From contig JAHQXB010000117.1 in NCBI GenBank assembly GCA_029856435.1, forward strand, positions 1 through 39,084: a stretch of DNA of 39,084 bases, read 5' to 3'. Every line of letters starts with the position of its first letter. Position 1 is the stretch's first letter. The notes below the pieces were generated by a model, which was given only the letters and a program-made list of their open reading frames with translations, was not told where the DNA came from and did no database searches. Both the position numbers and the translations under genes were made by a program. Source of the DNA: Candidatus Jordarchaeia archaeon. Lineage in GTDB: Archaea > Asgardarchaeota > Jordiarchaeia > Jordiarchaeales > Jordiarchaeaceae. Positions 7,933 to 16,565 of the stretch are shown one piece after another.

Positions 7933-8388
7933 ATGGATTTGAATATGAAGGTTGCGAAATTTATGCAGAAGCCAGTTTTTGTAGAGTTGGGAACGGATAT
8001 GAAAAAAGTGGCCGAGTTAATGGCTAAGGAAGAAACTGATGTCTTAGTGGTGCGGGAGAAGGGCAATATTGAGGGCATAATTACCGAAATGGATCTTTTC
8101 TACATGTTGAAGAATTACGCCTTTCCAGAAATAGCGGGCCACCCTCAAGACCTTAAGGAAATTAAACTGGTAAAATCCATGATGAGTAAAAAGTCAAAGG
8201 ATTTCATGAGCGTATGCCAACTCTATGGACCCCACCCCTGTTTAATGGTGGGAGAAGAAGACACACTCGAAAACGCCATCCGAATAATGGTTGCCGGCGG
8301 AGAAATGCACCTCCTAGTGATAGGGCCAAATGGTGACGTGACCGGAACAATCTCTCCAAGGAACATAATAAAAGCATTCCTCAAGTAG
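7933..8388 (+). CDS. CBS-domain pair protein
   Basis: Starting at ATG 7933, which is spaced 10 bases from GGAGG at 7918-7922 (the earlier in-frame ATG at 7912 lies upstream of that site), the product is 151 residues. It consists of two CBS motifs: KVAKFMQKPVFVELGTDM..VLVVREKGNIEGIITEMDLF and, after an insert, MVGEEDTLENAIRIMVAGG..LLVIGPNGDVTGTISPRNI. CBS pairs bind adenine nucleotides and act as energy or ligand sensors. Standing alone, it may regulate a partner encoded elsewhere. A 108-bp MITE lies directly upstream of its promoter. Confidence 0.85.
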   Translation: MDLNMKVAKFMQKPVFVELGTDMKKVAELMAKEETDVLVVREKGNIEGIITEMDLFYMLKNYAFPEIAGHPQDLKEIKLVKSMMSKKSKDFMSVCQLYGPHPCLMVGEEDTLENAIRIMVAGGEMHLLVIGPNGDVTGTISPRNIIKAFLK

Positions 8389-8637
8389 ATCCAAAAAATC
8401 TCTCTAACCAAACAATCCCTTAATTTTCCGCCCCTATCCACAATTCCCCAATTTTTTATCTAAAAGAAGTTTTTTCATCCGCTATTATTGGTAAATGCCT
8501 GAAATGGAAAAAGGATCTGGTTTAGCATCGTCGAGACAGTTTATTTAAGTAATGTAAAGAAAAAAGGAGAGAAACAAAAAAGGAAGAAATGAAAAGTTTC
8601 CTTTCTTTACAACTATTGTAAATGGTGTATTTTTAGT

Positions 8638-9117
8638 TTAGTCGATGATTTCGAAGTGCTTGATGTCGTGGATGCTGCCTTTTCTATTTTCTTGCCAGAC
8701 TATTCTCACCCGTTTTCCGACTTTAATCTTGGTTTCGTCTGTCACGTTGAGGTAGTGCCAGATGGCAGTGTCCGCCCCATCTAGTCTGATGGAGGCGGTT
8801 GTGAAGGGGAGGGGCTGAATTATTTGGCCAGTGTTGGGATCAATGTATGGGAATTTTACCACGGTGAAGGATGTGATGGTGCCTTCATGTGGGAGCTCCA
8901 CCCAGTCCTCCATTTTGACGAAGCATCTTCCGCATACCTGTCTTGGTAGAGCGTACACTATTCCGCACTTGTGGCATTTTATTCCGTAGAATTTCTTTTC
9001 TTTTAGACCGTCGAGAAACTTGGTCCAGTATTCACCCACATGCCAATTGTAGGGTGCCCATGTCTTTCCAGAGGTTAAGGTTAGGTACTCTTTTTTCTCC
9101 TTCTTCTTTTCGCTCAT
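8638..9117 (-). CDS. DUF35 OB-fold protein with zinc ribbon, thiolase partner
   Basis: A 159-residue protein with an N-terminal rubredoxin-like zinc ribbon, CHKCGIVYALPRQVCGRC (C-x2-C-x10-C-x2-C), then an OB fold (GTITSFTVVKFPYID, KVGKRVRIVWQ). DUF35 proteins pair with archaeal thiolases, where they bridge enzymes and bind CoA, and with BbsB in the bacterial benzoylsuccinyl-CoA thiolase BbsAB. It is the last gene of a four-gene operon, 19 bases after the thiolase-like gene 9137-10300. Its N-terminus (SEKKKEKKEYL) is strongly basic. It is paralogous to the product of 11449-11913. Confidence 0.85.
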   Translation of the reverse strand: MSEKKKEKKEYLTLTSGKTWAPYNWHVGEYWTKFLDGLKEKKFYGIKCHKCGIVYALPRQVCGRCFVKMEDWVELPHEGTITSFTVVKFPYIDPNTGQIIQPLPFTTASIRLDGADTAIWHYLNVTDETKIKVGKRVRIVWQENRKGSIHDIKHFEIID

Positions 9118-9136
9118 CTTAAGATTCCTCCACTAT

Positions 9137-10300
9137 TTATGCCTCCAGAATCACAATGTCAGTCCAGCTGCATCCTCCGAACCCAGTGGACAGCGTTCTT
9201 CTAACTTCTCCGGGTGCTTGACGCTTGCCAGCTTTTTTCATTATTTGGAGTGCTGCCTCAGCGACTCTAATCATGGCGGTTGCACCTATGGGGTTGGTGC
9301 AGATTACTCCTCCTGAGAGATTTACGGGCAATTCTCCGTACTTTTCGTATATTCCCTCGCGGTTAAGCTTTATGTTCTCGCCCGGTCCGCATACCCCTAG
9401 GGATTCCATCCACATTAATCCCGAGAAAGAGGATGGAGTATATAACTCCATGAGATCGAAGTCTTTGAGGGGATTCTTTATCTTGCATATTTTGTATGCT
9501 TCTCTGGAAGCCGCCTCTAAGGTGGGCATAGCAATAACGTCCCGCGCTCCCAAAGTCAGGTCTCCAAAGTGGGTATAGTCATGCCGAGTTACGCAGCATT
9601 TAACCCATGCGGGGGTATCTGTTATTTGCCTAGCTTTCCTCTCTTCTGCATAGATTATTGCGCAGGCTCCGTCTGACCTTGGACACATGTCTAGAAGTTT
9701 TATGGGATAGGAGAGCATTGGTGACTTTAACACATCCTCAACAGTTATTTTTATCCGCACATGAGCATAGGGATTGTCAAGCGCGTTTGTGTGTTCTCTC
9801 ACAGACACTATCGCAGCATCCTCCTCGGTAGCTCCATAGCGCTCCATGTACCCTGTGGCGGCTGTGGCGAGGGGACCTATGGCTCCCGAGAAAAAGTCTC
9901 TTTCCATTATGGGGTTAGCGCAGGTGGCGATTGCGGCTGTAGTGTCTGACTCAGAATTTTTCTCCCACCCGATAGCCAGAACCACATCAAACATTCCAGA
10001 AGCCACATGATAGTATCCACCAATAGCAACTGTGGTTCCAGTTGTTCCACCGGTGGTCATCTTCATAATGGGCTTCATGAAGCCTCCGGAACCATCTACA
10101 CTCCAAGTGTCAACGTAGTTTATTCCTTCAAAGTGGTCCATATTTCCTATGACCACAGCGTCAATCTCCTCCAGAGTAAGCCCAGCGTCATCTAGAGCTC
10201 TCTGCACCGCCTCGTTTATCATTTCTTGTCCGGTTACGTCTGGTCTATGAGATCTGTGGTGAGTTTGACCTACTCCTACAATACCTACTCTTCTCATCAT
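9137..10300 (-). CDS. Thiolase-like protein with altered catalytic residues
   Basis: A 387-residue thiolase/SCP-x-type protein: RVGIVGVGQTHH start, ALDDAGLTLEEIDAVVIGN, TTGGTTGTTVAIGGYYHVASG, and GGVICTNPIGATAMIR near the C-terminus. By eye, the residue where thiolases have the nucleophilic Cys is Thr (MTTGGTTG), the usual GHP histidine is Asn (CTNPIGATA), and the final CxG cysteine region reads STGFGGCS. Normal thiolase chemistry is therefore doubtful. It could be the non-catalytic or modified half of a heteromer with the paralogue 10309-11442. The ATG at 10300 lies behind GAGGTG. The genes on both sides are 8 and 19 bases away. Confidence 0.85.
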   Translation of the reverse strand: MMRRVGIVGVGQTHHRSHRPDVTGQEMINEAVQRALDDAGLTLEEIDAVVIGNMDHFEGINYVDTWSVDGSGGFMKPIMKMTTGGTTGTTVAIGGYYHVASGMFDVVLAIGWEKNSESDTTAAIATCANPIMERDFFSGAIGPLATAATGYMERYGATEEDAAIVSVREHTNALDNPYAHVRIKITVEDVLKSPMLSYPIKLLDMCPRSDGACAIIYAEERKARQITDTPAWVKCCVTRHDYTHFGDLTLGARDVIAMPTLEAASREAYKICKIKNPLKDFDLMELYTPSSFSGLMWMESLGVCGPGENIKLNREGIYEKYGELPVNLSGGVICTNPIGATAMIRVAEAALQIMKKAGKRQAPGEVRRTLSTGFGGCSWTDIVILEA

Positions 10301-10308
10301 TATTCACC

Positions 10309-11442
10309 TCACTTTCCTAATATGATTACGCAATGGGACTGGCCGCAGGGGCCATTTATTCCGTGGGCTAGTGCAACTTCAGCGTCGGGTACTTGTCTTT
10401 TGTCTGCTTCTCCTCTAAGCTGTAATACGCACTCTATTATTCTGACCAGTCCTGCTACAAGTACTGGGTGTGCTGAGAGTACTCCTCCTGAGGGGTTCAC
10501 GGGTAGCTGGCCACTCATTTCGGTTATTCCTTCGTCTATTAGTTTTACGCCTTCTCCCTTTTTGCAGAAGCCTAGTCCTTCCATCCACATGGGTTCCATG
10601 TAGGAAAAGGCGTCGTAAACTTCGGCGACGTCAATCTCTTTTAGGGGGTTTTTTATTCCTGCCATTTTGTAGGCTCTCTCAGCGGCGTTTCTCAGTGCTG
10701 CGGTTTCTGCCAGATCTCTATCTCCGAGATGGTAGGCGTCGCAGCAGTATCCTATTCCATTTATCCAGATGGGGTTGTCGCATATTTGTTTGGCTTTTGA
10801 CTCCTTAGCAAGAATGATTGCCGCTGCGCCGTCGGTAACAGGTGAGCAATCAAGAACTTTTAAGGGGTCTGCTAGCATTCTTGATTTGAGCACATCGTCA
10901 ACGGTAATGTTTAACGGTAAATGTGCGTAGGGGTTGTTGAAGGCGTTTTTGTGGTTTTTTACTGAAACCTTTGCAAACTGTTCTTCGGTGGCTCCATATT
11001 TTACCATGTACCTTCTGGCCTGGAGGGCGGATGAGGATATGGCATCTAAACCCAGTATTCTTTCATAGATGGGGTCGAATGCACAGTTGAAGACTACTCT
11101 GGGGTTGCATTCAGAAATTTTGGCGTGGGCACACACCACGGTGGTTTCAAATTCTGCCAGTGTGCGCATAACGCCCATCACTGTTCCAAAGGTTCCATCT
11201 CCTTCAACGGTGGTTACGTCGCGCCCCACCGAACCAGAAGCGTCCATAACCGCCATGCTGGAAATGGTTCTTCCATCCCAGAAATCGCTGCTGACGGTCA
11301 CCACGTTTTCGATATCGTCTCGCACCAGTCCCGCATCGTCCAAAGCCTTTGTGACCACTTCAAATATCATGTCGGCGAAAAGCTGTTTAGGTTTCTTACC
11401 CTCATGTTTTGTTTGAGCTACTCCTACTATTCCAACCTTCAA
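10309..11442 (-). CDS. Thiolase-like protein, second paralogue
   Basis: A 377-residue thiolase-superfamily protein beginning MKVGIVGVAQTKHEG from a TTG start behind GGGGTG. The Cys-loop position reads TTVEGDGTFGTVMG, without the usual nucleophilic Cys. The C-terminal GGVLSAHPVLVAG keeps the HP histidine, and GINGPCGQSHCVIIL has Cys near the third catalytic position. The pattern complements that of its neighbour, which has lost the histidine. Archaeal thiolases of this type act with DUF35 proteins in acyl-CoA condensation or cleavage. Its substrate cannot be deduced. It is co-transcribed with both DUF35 genes and the other thiolase. Confidence 0.85.
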   Translation of the reverse strand: MKVGIVGVAQTKHEGKKPKQLFADMIFEVVTKALDDAGLVRDDIENVVTVSSDFWDGRTISSMAVMDASGSVGRDVTTVEGDGTFGTVMGVMRTLAEFETTVVCAHAKISECNPRVVFNCAFDPIYERILGLDAISSSALQARRYMVKYGATEEQFAKVSVKNHKNAFNNPYAHLPLNITVDDVLKSRMLADPLKVLDCSPVTDGAAAIILAKESKAKQICDNPIWINGIGYCCDAYHLGDRDLAETAALRNAAERAYKMAGIKNPLKEIDVAEVYDAFSYMEPMWMEGLGFCKKGEGVKLIDEGITEMSGQLPVNPSGGVLSAHPVLVAGLVRIIECVLQLRGEADKRQVPDAEVALAHGINGPCGQSHCVIILGK

Positions 11443-11448
11443 TCTTTT

Positions 11449-11913
11449 TCACCCCACAGGCTTGAAGTATTTTATGTCTAGATAGTTGCCCTCGGGTTTT
11501 TCGTTGAACACTGCCTTAACTCTCATGCCGACCTTAATCTTATCAAAGTCTACTTCTCCCAGGAAGTGTACCATTCCAGTGTCGGCTCCGTCCAGTTTTA
11601 TTATGCCGTATGCGAAGGGTGGTTCCCTTGGCTGAATGAGTGGTTCACTGTACCTAACAATGGTGTAGGTGAGTAGGGTTCCGGTATCGTTTAGTTCTAC
11701 CCATTCACGGCACTGCTTAAAGCACTCTATGCAGGTCTTCTTAGGTGGTACGTAAACTTTGCCGCATTCTGGACACTTGGTTCCCCAAATCTTCTTTTCT
11801 CTCAGCTGTTTGTAGAAGTAGGTTGCATATTCTCCGGCGTGCCACTGGTAAGGAACTTTTATCCCACTTCGATGGACATATATTCCCTCATCTTTTTCCG
11901 GAAGATCACTCAT
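11449..11913 (-). CDS. DUF35 OB-fold protein with zinc ribbon, first gene of the operon
   Basis: The protein (about 154 residues) has the zinc ribbon CPECGKVYVPPKKTCIEC (C-x2-C-x10-C-x2-C) and the OB fold with GTLLTYTIVRYSEP and KVGMRVKAVF. I chose the ATG at 11913, with GAGGT 7 bases before it; an in-frame ATG at 11931 would add six residues. It shares the YQWHAGEYATYF-type lead-in with the other DUF35 protein of the operon (YNWHVGEYWTKF). A TATA-like TAAAAATATT on the minus strand near 11972-11983 fits a promoter for the four-gene operon. Confidence 0.85.
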   Translation of the reverse strand: MSDLPEKDEGIYVHRSGIKVPYQWHAGEYATYFYKQLREKKIWGTKCPECGKVYVPPKKTCIECFKQCREWVELNDTGTLLTYTIVRYSEPLIQPREPPFAYGIIKLDGADTGMVHFLGEVDFDKIKVGMRVKAVFNEKPEGNYLDIKYFKPVG

Positions 11914-11931
11914 AACGGTAACCTCATTCAT

Positions 11932-12241
11932 ATTTGGATTAGACTCCCACTTCGCCCCCGACCATTAAAGCCCAATATTTTTAACGCCCAATTTACACTC
12001 TTGGATTTTTGTATGGTAATTGTAATGGTTAGAGGATGTGTGCTGCGCCCATTTTGGATTTTTCCAACCATCTATACCCTAGGACTACAACATACTTAGT
12101 TCTTTGCTTAACAGTGCTCTACTTCTCAGACTTTTTAAATGCTTATTGTGCTGGGATCCATTTTTCTATCCTAGGGGCGAAATGGAATTGTGTATTAACG
12201 CTCAATCCTTTAAATATTAAAATTTTTTCCCAAAATTTAGA
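11932..12241. other. Intergenic region, promoter of the thiolase operon
   Basis: No gene seen. Near 11970-11985 on the minus strand there is a TATA-like box for the thiolase/DUF35 operon. The right part leads into a MITE-like element at 12242. Confidence 0.5.
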
Positions 12242-12412
12242 GGGATCTTGTCGTAAGTATGTAGTTTGTTGACATGAATTGTGTGCAGGGTTAGCTGGTC
12301 TTACCCCCCTTTTTTGGGCTTATTTGGAAGGAAGCCCTGTTAAGCCTCCTTTTCTTGAGAGGAACAAACGATCATGCATAGAAGGGAAGTCACATACTTA
12401 AGACGAGAGCCC
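12242..12412. mobile_element. MITE-like element (171 bp) with imperfect 9-base duplication
   Basis: The left end GGGATCTTGTCGTAAGTATG (12242 on) and the right end read inverted (GGGCTCTCGTCTTAAGTATG, from 12412) match at about 17 of 21 positions. The flanks are AAATTTAGA (12233-12241) and AAATTTGGA (12413-12421), a likely 9-base target duplication with one change. Inside there are further arms: GTTTGTT 12264-12270 with AACAAAC 12363-12369, and GGGCTT 12316-12321 with AAGCCC 12332-12337. No gene. The interior 13-mer TGGGCTTATTTGG also occurs in the element at 37572-37748. A structured RNA is the alternative. Confidence 0.6.
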
Positions 12413-13004
12413 AAATTTGGAGACTAGAGGAAGCAGTCTTTTTGTTGTTTTTGTCCATACGATTTCTGCTCCACTTCCGCATATGTGTTTTGAATAAGAG
12501 GGGGTCTTAATTAGTCCCCTTAACAAAGTTCCTTAACAAAAACTTGGATCCCTGTTTATAAACGAAACTTTTTAGTTTACCAAATTTTGGGAGCGGCGTG
12601 AATTGGCTCAAATCAACCCTTACTTTAGGGTTCCAAGTTCGAAAATTCTTAATTAAGACTGTCCTCGGAGGTGATCGAGCGAAGCTTCACCATTTTTGGA
12701 GGTGGGGCTGATTAATTTTTTGAAGTGTTTTGGTTGGGTTAATCACTATTATTTGTTGTTGCAAATTTTCCAATGGCTTTTGGTTTAGTGTGCATCTTGT
12801 GATTGCTAATTTGATGGACAATTTAATATAGGATGGTGTATTGTATCGAGTATTAGACAAAAAAATTATAAATCATAAAGTGCCCGTAAACAAGGATTTG
12901 AAACAAATTGTAAAAGTGCAAAAACTCTTAAAATTATTAAATTAAAAATAAAATTAAATAGTTAAATATTAAACTTAATTTTATGGATTTGAGGATGTGG
13001 TGCT
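12413..13004. other. AT-rich intergenic region before the mutase gene
   Basis: No gene seen. A small hairpin, GGTGATCGAGCGAAGCTTCACC, is at about 12670-12691. From 12830 the sequence becomes very AT-rich, with several possible TATA boxes (for example AAATATTAAAC near 12965) for the mutase gene at 13005. Confidence 0.5.
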
Positions 13005-14681
13005 ATGTTCGATCCAGAGGCGATAAAAGAGATTGAGGAAAACCAGAAAAGTTGGGAAAAAAAGGTCGAAAAGTGTAAGGAACGCGACGTAGAGTTCACA
13101 ACCTACTCGGGCATACCAGTAAAGAGGCTCTATACACCGGCGGACATAAAAAATCATGATTATCTGAGAGACGTGGGCTTCCCGGGGCAGCCTCCATATA
13201 CAAGAGGCGTTTATTTAAACATGTACCGTGGCCGTATATGGACCATGAGACTTTTCTCGGGATACGGTACTCCCGAGGAGACAAATGAGAGATGGAAACT
13301 ACTTTATAGTGAGGGAGAAACAGGGTTCAGCGCCGCAGTAGATGCCTTAACCTTTAACGGACTTGATCCAGATGACCCCAGAGCAATGGCGGAAGTGGGA
13401 ACCTCAGGCGTGCCACTCTACTGTATAGACAGTATGTATGCCCTTACGGATGGACTTCCCATAGATAAAATCAGCGTGGCACTAGTTGTTGAACCCTTCA
13501 CCAGTGCCCCCGTATGCGCCATGTATTTCAATATGGCCAAGAGCAAAGGCATAGACCTCAAAAACCTCATGGGAACCTGCCAGAACGACATTTGCACCAT
13601 GAGTTTAGGCTTCGTACCTTTCGAAAACGTTGCGCCTCATCACCTGCTCAGACTAGCCTGCGACCTAATAGAATACACCGCAGCCCAAAAGAACGTTCCA
13701 AAATGGCACCCCATAAACTTCACCACCTACAATTACCGGGAAGGAGGCATTGACGCCATCCAGGAATTGGCAATAGGATTCGCCAATGCCATGGCACACA
13801 TTGATAATGTAATAGATAGGGGCTGGCACATTGATGATTTTGTGGGGCGCCTGGCATTCCACCTTTCAGCCCATAAAGACTTCTTCGAGGAAATCGCCAA
13901 GTTCCGCGCGGCCCGAAGAATATGGTACAAACTTATGAGAGACAAGTACGAGGCCAAAGACCGCCAATCATACCAGTTCAGGTTCCATATTCAGACCGCG
14001 GGAAGCTCCCTAACAGCGCAGCAGCCTACCGTAAACATAATTAGAACCACAATCCAGGCTCTGGAGGCTGTGCTGGGAGGTTGCCAGTCTATGCACACCA
14101 ACTCTTACGATGAGGCGATATGCCTCCCAAGCGAGGAAGCGGTGCTACTCGCCCTAAGAACCCAACAAGTAATTGCAGAAGAAACCAGAGTTACCAACAC
14201 CATTGACCCCTTGGCAGGCTCCTACTATGTGGAATGGCTTACCGACGAAATAGAGGACAGAGTTTGGAAATACATGGACAAAATAGAGGCTCATGGAGGT
14301 ATAGTAGGCGGGCTGGAAAGCGGATGGCTTTTCCAAGAAATGAGAAACGCCTTCCACAAGCGTCAAACAGCCATCGAGGAAGGAAGAGAGAAGGTAATAG
14401 GTGTTAACATATACACCCGGGACGAGGTCCCTTCCACTAAAGTATTTAGAACTAATCCTAGAGCTGCAGAAATAGAAATTGAGCGCATTAAGAGGCTGAA
14501 GGCAAGAAGAGATAATAGAAAAGTGCAGGAGCTCTTAGACAAGCTGCGAAGAGTTTGTGAAAGGGAAGAAAATGTGCTGCCCGCAGTTATGGAAGCCACA
14601 AAAGAGGGAGCAACTCTAGGAGAAATCTGCAACGTTTACCGTGAAATGTGGGGTATCTGGAATCCACCTATGATGACCTAG
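13005..14681 (+). CDS. B12-dependent acyl-CoA mutase large subunit, atypical active site
   Basis: A 558-residue protein homologous along its length to methylmalonyl-CoA mutase large subunits: [76 protein letters not shown]. Aligned by eye with P. shermanii mutase, Tyr89 is Phe84, Arg207 is Phe203, and the active-site His244 is Asn243 (TTYNYREGG instead of SGYHxxEAG). Gln197 and Tyr243 are kept (Gln193, Tyr242). Loss of the carboxylate-binding Arg and of the His argues against methylmalonyl-CoA as substrate. There is no fused B12 domain; that subunit is encoded 12 bases downstream. Start ATG follows GAGG by about 10 bases. Confidence 0.9.
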   Translation: MFDPEAIKEIEENQKSWEKKVEKCKERDVEFTTYSGIPVKRLYTPADIKNHDYLRDVGFPGQPPYTRGVYLNMYRGRIWTMRLFSGYGTPEETNERWKLLYSEGETGFSAAVDALTFNGLDPDDPRAMAEVGTSGVPLYCIDSMYALTDGLPIDKISVALVVEPFTSAPVCAMYFNMAKSKGIDLKNLMGTCQNDICTMSLGFVPFENVAPHHLLRLACDLIEYTAAQKNVPKWHPINFTTYNYREGGIDAIQELAIGFANAMAHIDNVIDRGWHIDDFVGRLAFHLSAHKDFFEEIAKFRAARRIWYKLMRDKYEAKDRQSYQFRFHIQTAGSSLTAQQPTVNIIRTTIQALEAVLGGCQSMHTNSYDEAICLPSEEAVLLALRTQQVIAEETRVTNTIDPLAGSYYVEWLTDEIEDRVWKYMDKIEAHGGIVGGLESGWLFQEMRNAFHKRQTAIEEGREKVIGVNIYTRDEVPSTKVFRTNPRAAEIEIERIKRLKARRDNRKVQELLDKLRRVCEREENVLPAVMEATKEGATLGEICNVYREMWGIWNPPMMT

Positions 14682-14693
14682 AGGTGCCTCACT

Positions 14694-15092
14694 TTGCCCA
14701 AGAAAATAAAGTTCTTGATGTCTAAACCCGGCGTGGATGGACACTGGAGAGGCGCGGTAACCGTATCCATGGGGCTAAGAGACGCAGGAATGGAGGTAGT
14801 GTTTGGAGGTTTCCAAACCATAGATCAAATAGTTAAAACCGCCATAGAAGAAGACGTAGACATTATCGGAATGAGCATACACTCAGGGGCGCACATTGCA
14901 TACACTAAGAAACTTATGCAGTTACTGGAAGAGAAGGGACTGAAGGACAGGTTTATGGTTCTGGTAGGAGGAGCAATTCCCGAAGTAGACTTCGATGAGT
15001 TAAAGAAAATGGGAGTCGCAAACGTCTATGGTCCAGGCTCCCTAATCAAAGACATAGTGGCCTTCATTCACAACCACCTAAACCAAGAGTAA
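14694..15092 (+). CDS. B12-binding small subunit of the acyl-CoA mutase
   Basis: A 132-residue Rossmann-like cobalamin-binding protein. The base-off/His-on motif DxHxxG is present as KPGVDGHWRG (Asp15, His17, Gly20), followed by DIIGMSIHSGAH, FMVLVGGAIPEVD and ANVYGPGS, the usual B12-domain landmarks. The TTG start at 14694-14696 is preceded by GAGGTG at 14681-14686. It lies 12 bases after the atypical large subunit and surely serves it; it could also serve the isobutyryl-type large subunit encoded at 35812-37446, which has no small-subunit gene beside it. No MeaB-type chaperone or epimerase gene is in the window. Confidence 0.92.
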   Translation: MPKKIKFLMSKPGVDGHWRGAVTVSMGLRDAGMEVVFGGFQTIDQIVKTAIEEDVDIIGMSIHSGAHIAYTKKLMQLLEEKGLKDRFMVLVGGAIPEVDFDELKKMGVANVYGPGSLIKDIVAFIHNHLNQE

Positions 15093-15237
15093 ACTCCAGT
15101 TAAAAAGCGCAACTAAATAAGTGGGCTGAGAACGGCTTGAACCTGCCACCTTCCTATATTAACCACCAAATCTTTTTTGGTTTCTTGGTTTTCCATTCCT
15201 TTTTCCTTGGAAGTGAACCGGCGGGGAAGATGAGGGG

Positions 15238-16107
15238 CTAGTATTCTCTTAAAATTGAGCACACCAAGCATGAGGGCCCTCCAGTTCTATTGAGACATAT
15301 CTCTTGGCCTTGGAACTCAATTACTTCAACGTCCTCCTTTTCCAGAGCTCTTCTCGTTTTGTGGTTTCCCTCCACCATTAAGCATTTTCTGGGTTTTAGA
15401 GTCAAAACGTTGCAACCTTGGGTATTAAACTCCCTTCCTGGAACCTCAATTATTTTTATGTTTCTAGCTTTTAGGCGCTCTAACAGGGAGATGGGCGCCA
15501 ATTCGGGATAAACCAGCGCCAAATCCTCATCTATTAAGCTAATTAGAGACAAAAGGTGGAGACACTCCCCTGGCCCACGCCAATGAGGCAAATCCACATG
15601 GCTTATGTTAGCCAAATCGTTTAAAATATTTTTTAGTTGCGTAATTCCTTCAGTATTGGAGCGGTAGGATCGGCCGACGATGATGGTTTTGGAATCCAGC
15701 CACAACACGTCTCCACCCTCGAGGGTTGCTTCTCCCTGAATTCTTCCAAGAATGGGAATTTCCAGTTTTGCAATGTTCTCACTCAGAGTTTCCTCCTCCC
15801 CCATCCTTAACGCTTTGCTCATTTTGAGTATCACTGCTCCTCTATCAGTTATGATTGCCGGGTCGCTGGTAAAAATGGCATCTAAGCGTTCCCTGTGAAC
15901 ATCATGGGCAAAGAACGTAATAACCCCTTCTGCCTTTATGGTTTCAACAAAGTTTGCGTGTTCCTCCCTAGCCAATCTTATATTCGGTTTTCTAGCGTAG
16001 CCCCATTTCTTCCAGTCTTTTATGTGGTTTTCTTCCTCAAGAGGACTCCGCACGAGGATTTTCTTGAGAGCACCCACCATAGATTGACTTCCGTAAGTAC
16101 GAACCAT
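15238..16107 (-). CDS. Amidinohydrolase of the arginine deiminase/DDAH superfamily
   Basis: A 289-residue guanidino-group-modifying enzyme. Visible features: FTSDPAIITDRGAVIL near residue 80, GEATLEGGDVLWLD with the EGGD motif, LHLLSLISLIDEDLALVYP with the region of the catalytic His, and TGGPSCLVCSILREY at the end, where Cys280 matches the nucleophilic Cys of the family. This family includes dimethylargininase, arginine deiminase and amidinotransferases. The size fits dimethylargininase-like or single-domain deiminase-like members; the substrate is uncertain. A single gene between the mutase operon and the noncoding region at 16240. It may salvage arginine or a modified arginine. Confidence 0.85.
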   Translation of the reverse strand: MVRTYGSQSMVGALKKILVRSPLEEENHIKDWKKWGYARKPNIRLAREEHANFVETIKAEGVITFFAHDVHRERLDAIFTSDPAIITDRGAVILKMSKALRMGEEETLSENIAKLEIPILGRIQGEATLEGGDVLWLDSKTIIVGRSYRSNTEGITQLKNILNDLANISHVDLPHWRGPGECLHLLSLISLIDEDLALVYPELAPISLLERLKARNIKIIEVPGREFNTQGCNVLTLKPRKCLMVEGNHKTRRALEKEDVEVIEFQGQEICLNRTGGPSCLVCSILREY

Positions 16108-16239
16108 AATTTTCCCTTTTCCCTCAATAATTCTTTATCTCACTTAAACCTTTGTCTCCTCTTAAAGGAAAAATAGGCCCTCATAAAAATTCACGGTTAC
16201 TTAAATCAGTTTTAATTTATATGTGAGTATGATAACTTA

Positions 16240-16475
16240 GTCATCCTCGGCGGTATAACCCCCAAGACAAACACCCTGCAAAAAGTTAAGGAGGAGACGG
16301 TAACAACCTAAAAATAAGGGGAACTGAAGCCAGAGGAGAAACCGCACCCCAACCACCATCCCAGAAGTATGCCGGCTAACGGGAAGGGTAGGGGAATGCG
16401 GTGAAAACCCGGAAAGCGTGTTACATAACTTCAAATACTGTTCATGTATGGCTGGAGGAGCTCCCCCCTCCAAAC
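16240..16475 (+). ncRNA. Structured noncoding RNA candidate
   Basis: A TATA-like stretch (TTTAATTTATATG, 16211-16223) lies about 25 bases before a GC-richer region with no gene. A long hairpin forms from ACCGCA (16341-16346), CCCCAACC (16347-16354) and CCC (16360-16362) with GGG (16381-16383), GGTAGGGG (16387-16394) and TGCGGT (16397-16402). The region closes with a GC-rich palindromic hairpin (GGAGGAGCTCC, about 16454-16464, then CCCCTCC) followed by TTTT at 16477-16480. GGGGAATGCGGTGAAAACCC resembles part of the cobalamin riboswitch core, but the rest of that riboswitch is not evident. Confidence 0.45.
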
Positions 16476-16565
16476 ATTTTGCAAAGACTTTTTATGCCCA
16501 AATTTTTAAACAAAAATACGTAAGTATCGCCCAAAATTTTGGAGTTTTTAGCCATAGGAGGAAAA

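Noticed and set aside
12660..12715. Hairpin GGTGATCGAGCGAAGCTTCACC as a possible third MITE copy
   Set aside because: The similarity to the MITE ends is limited to a few bases and there is no second end or target duplication.
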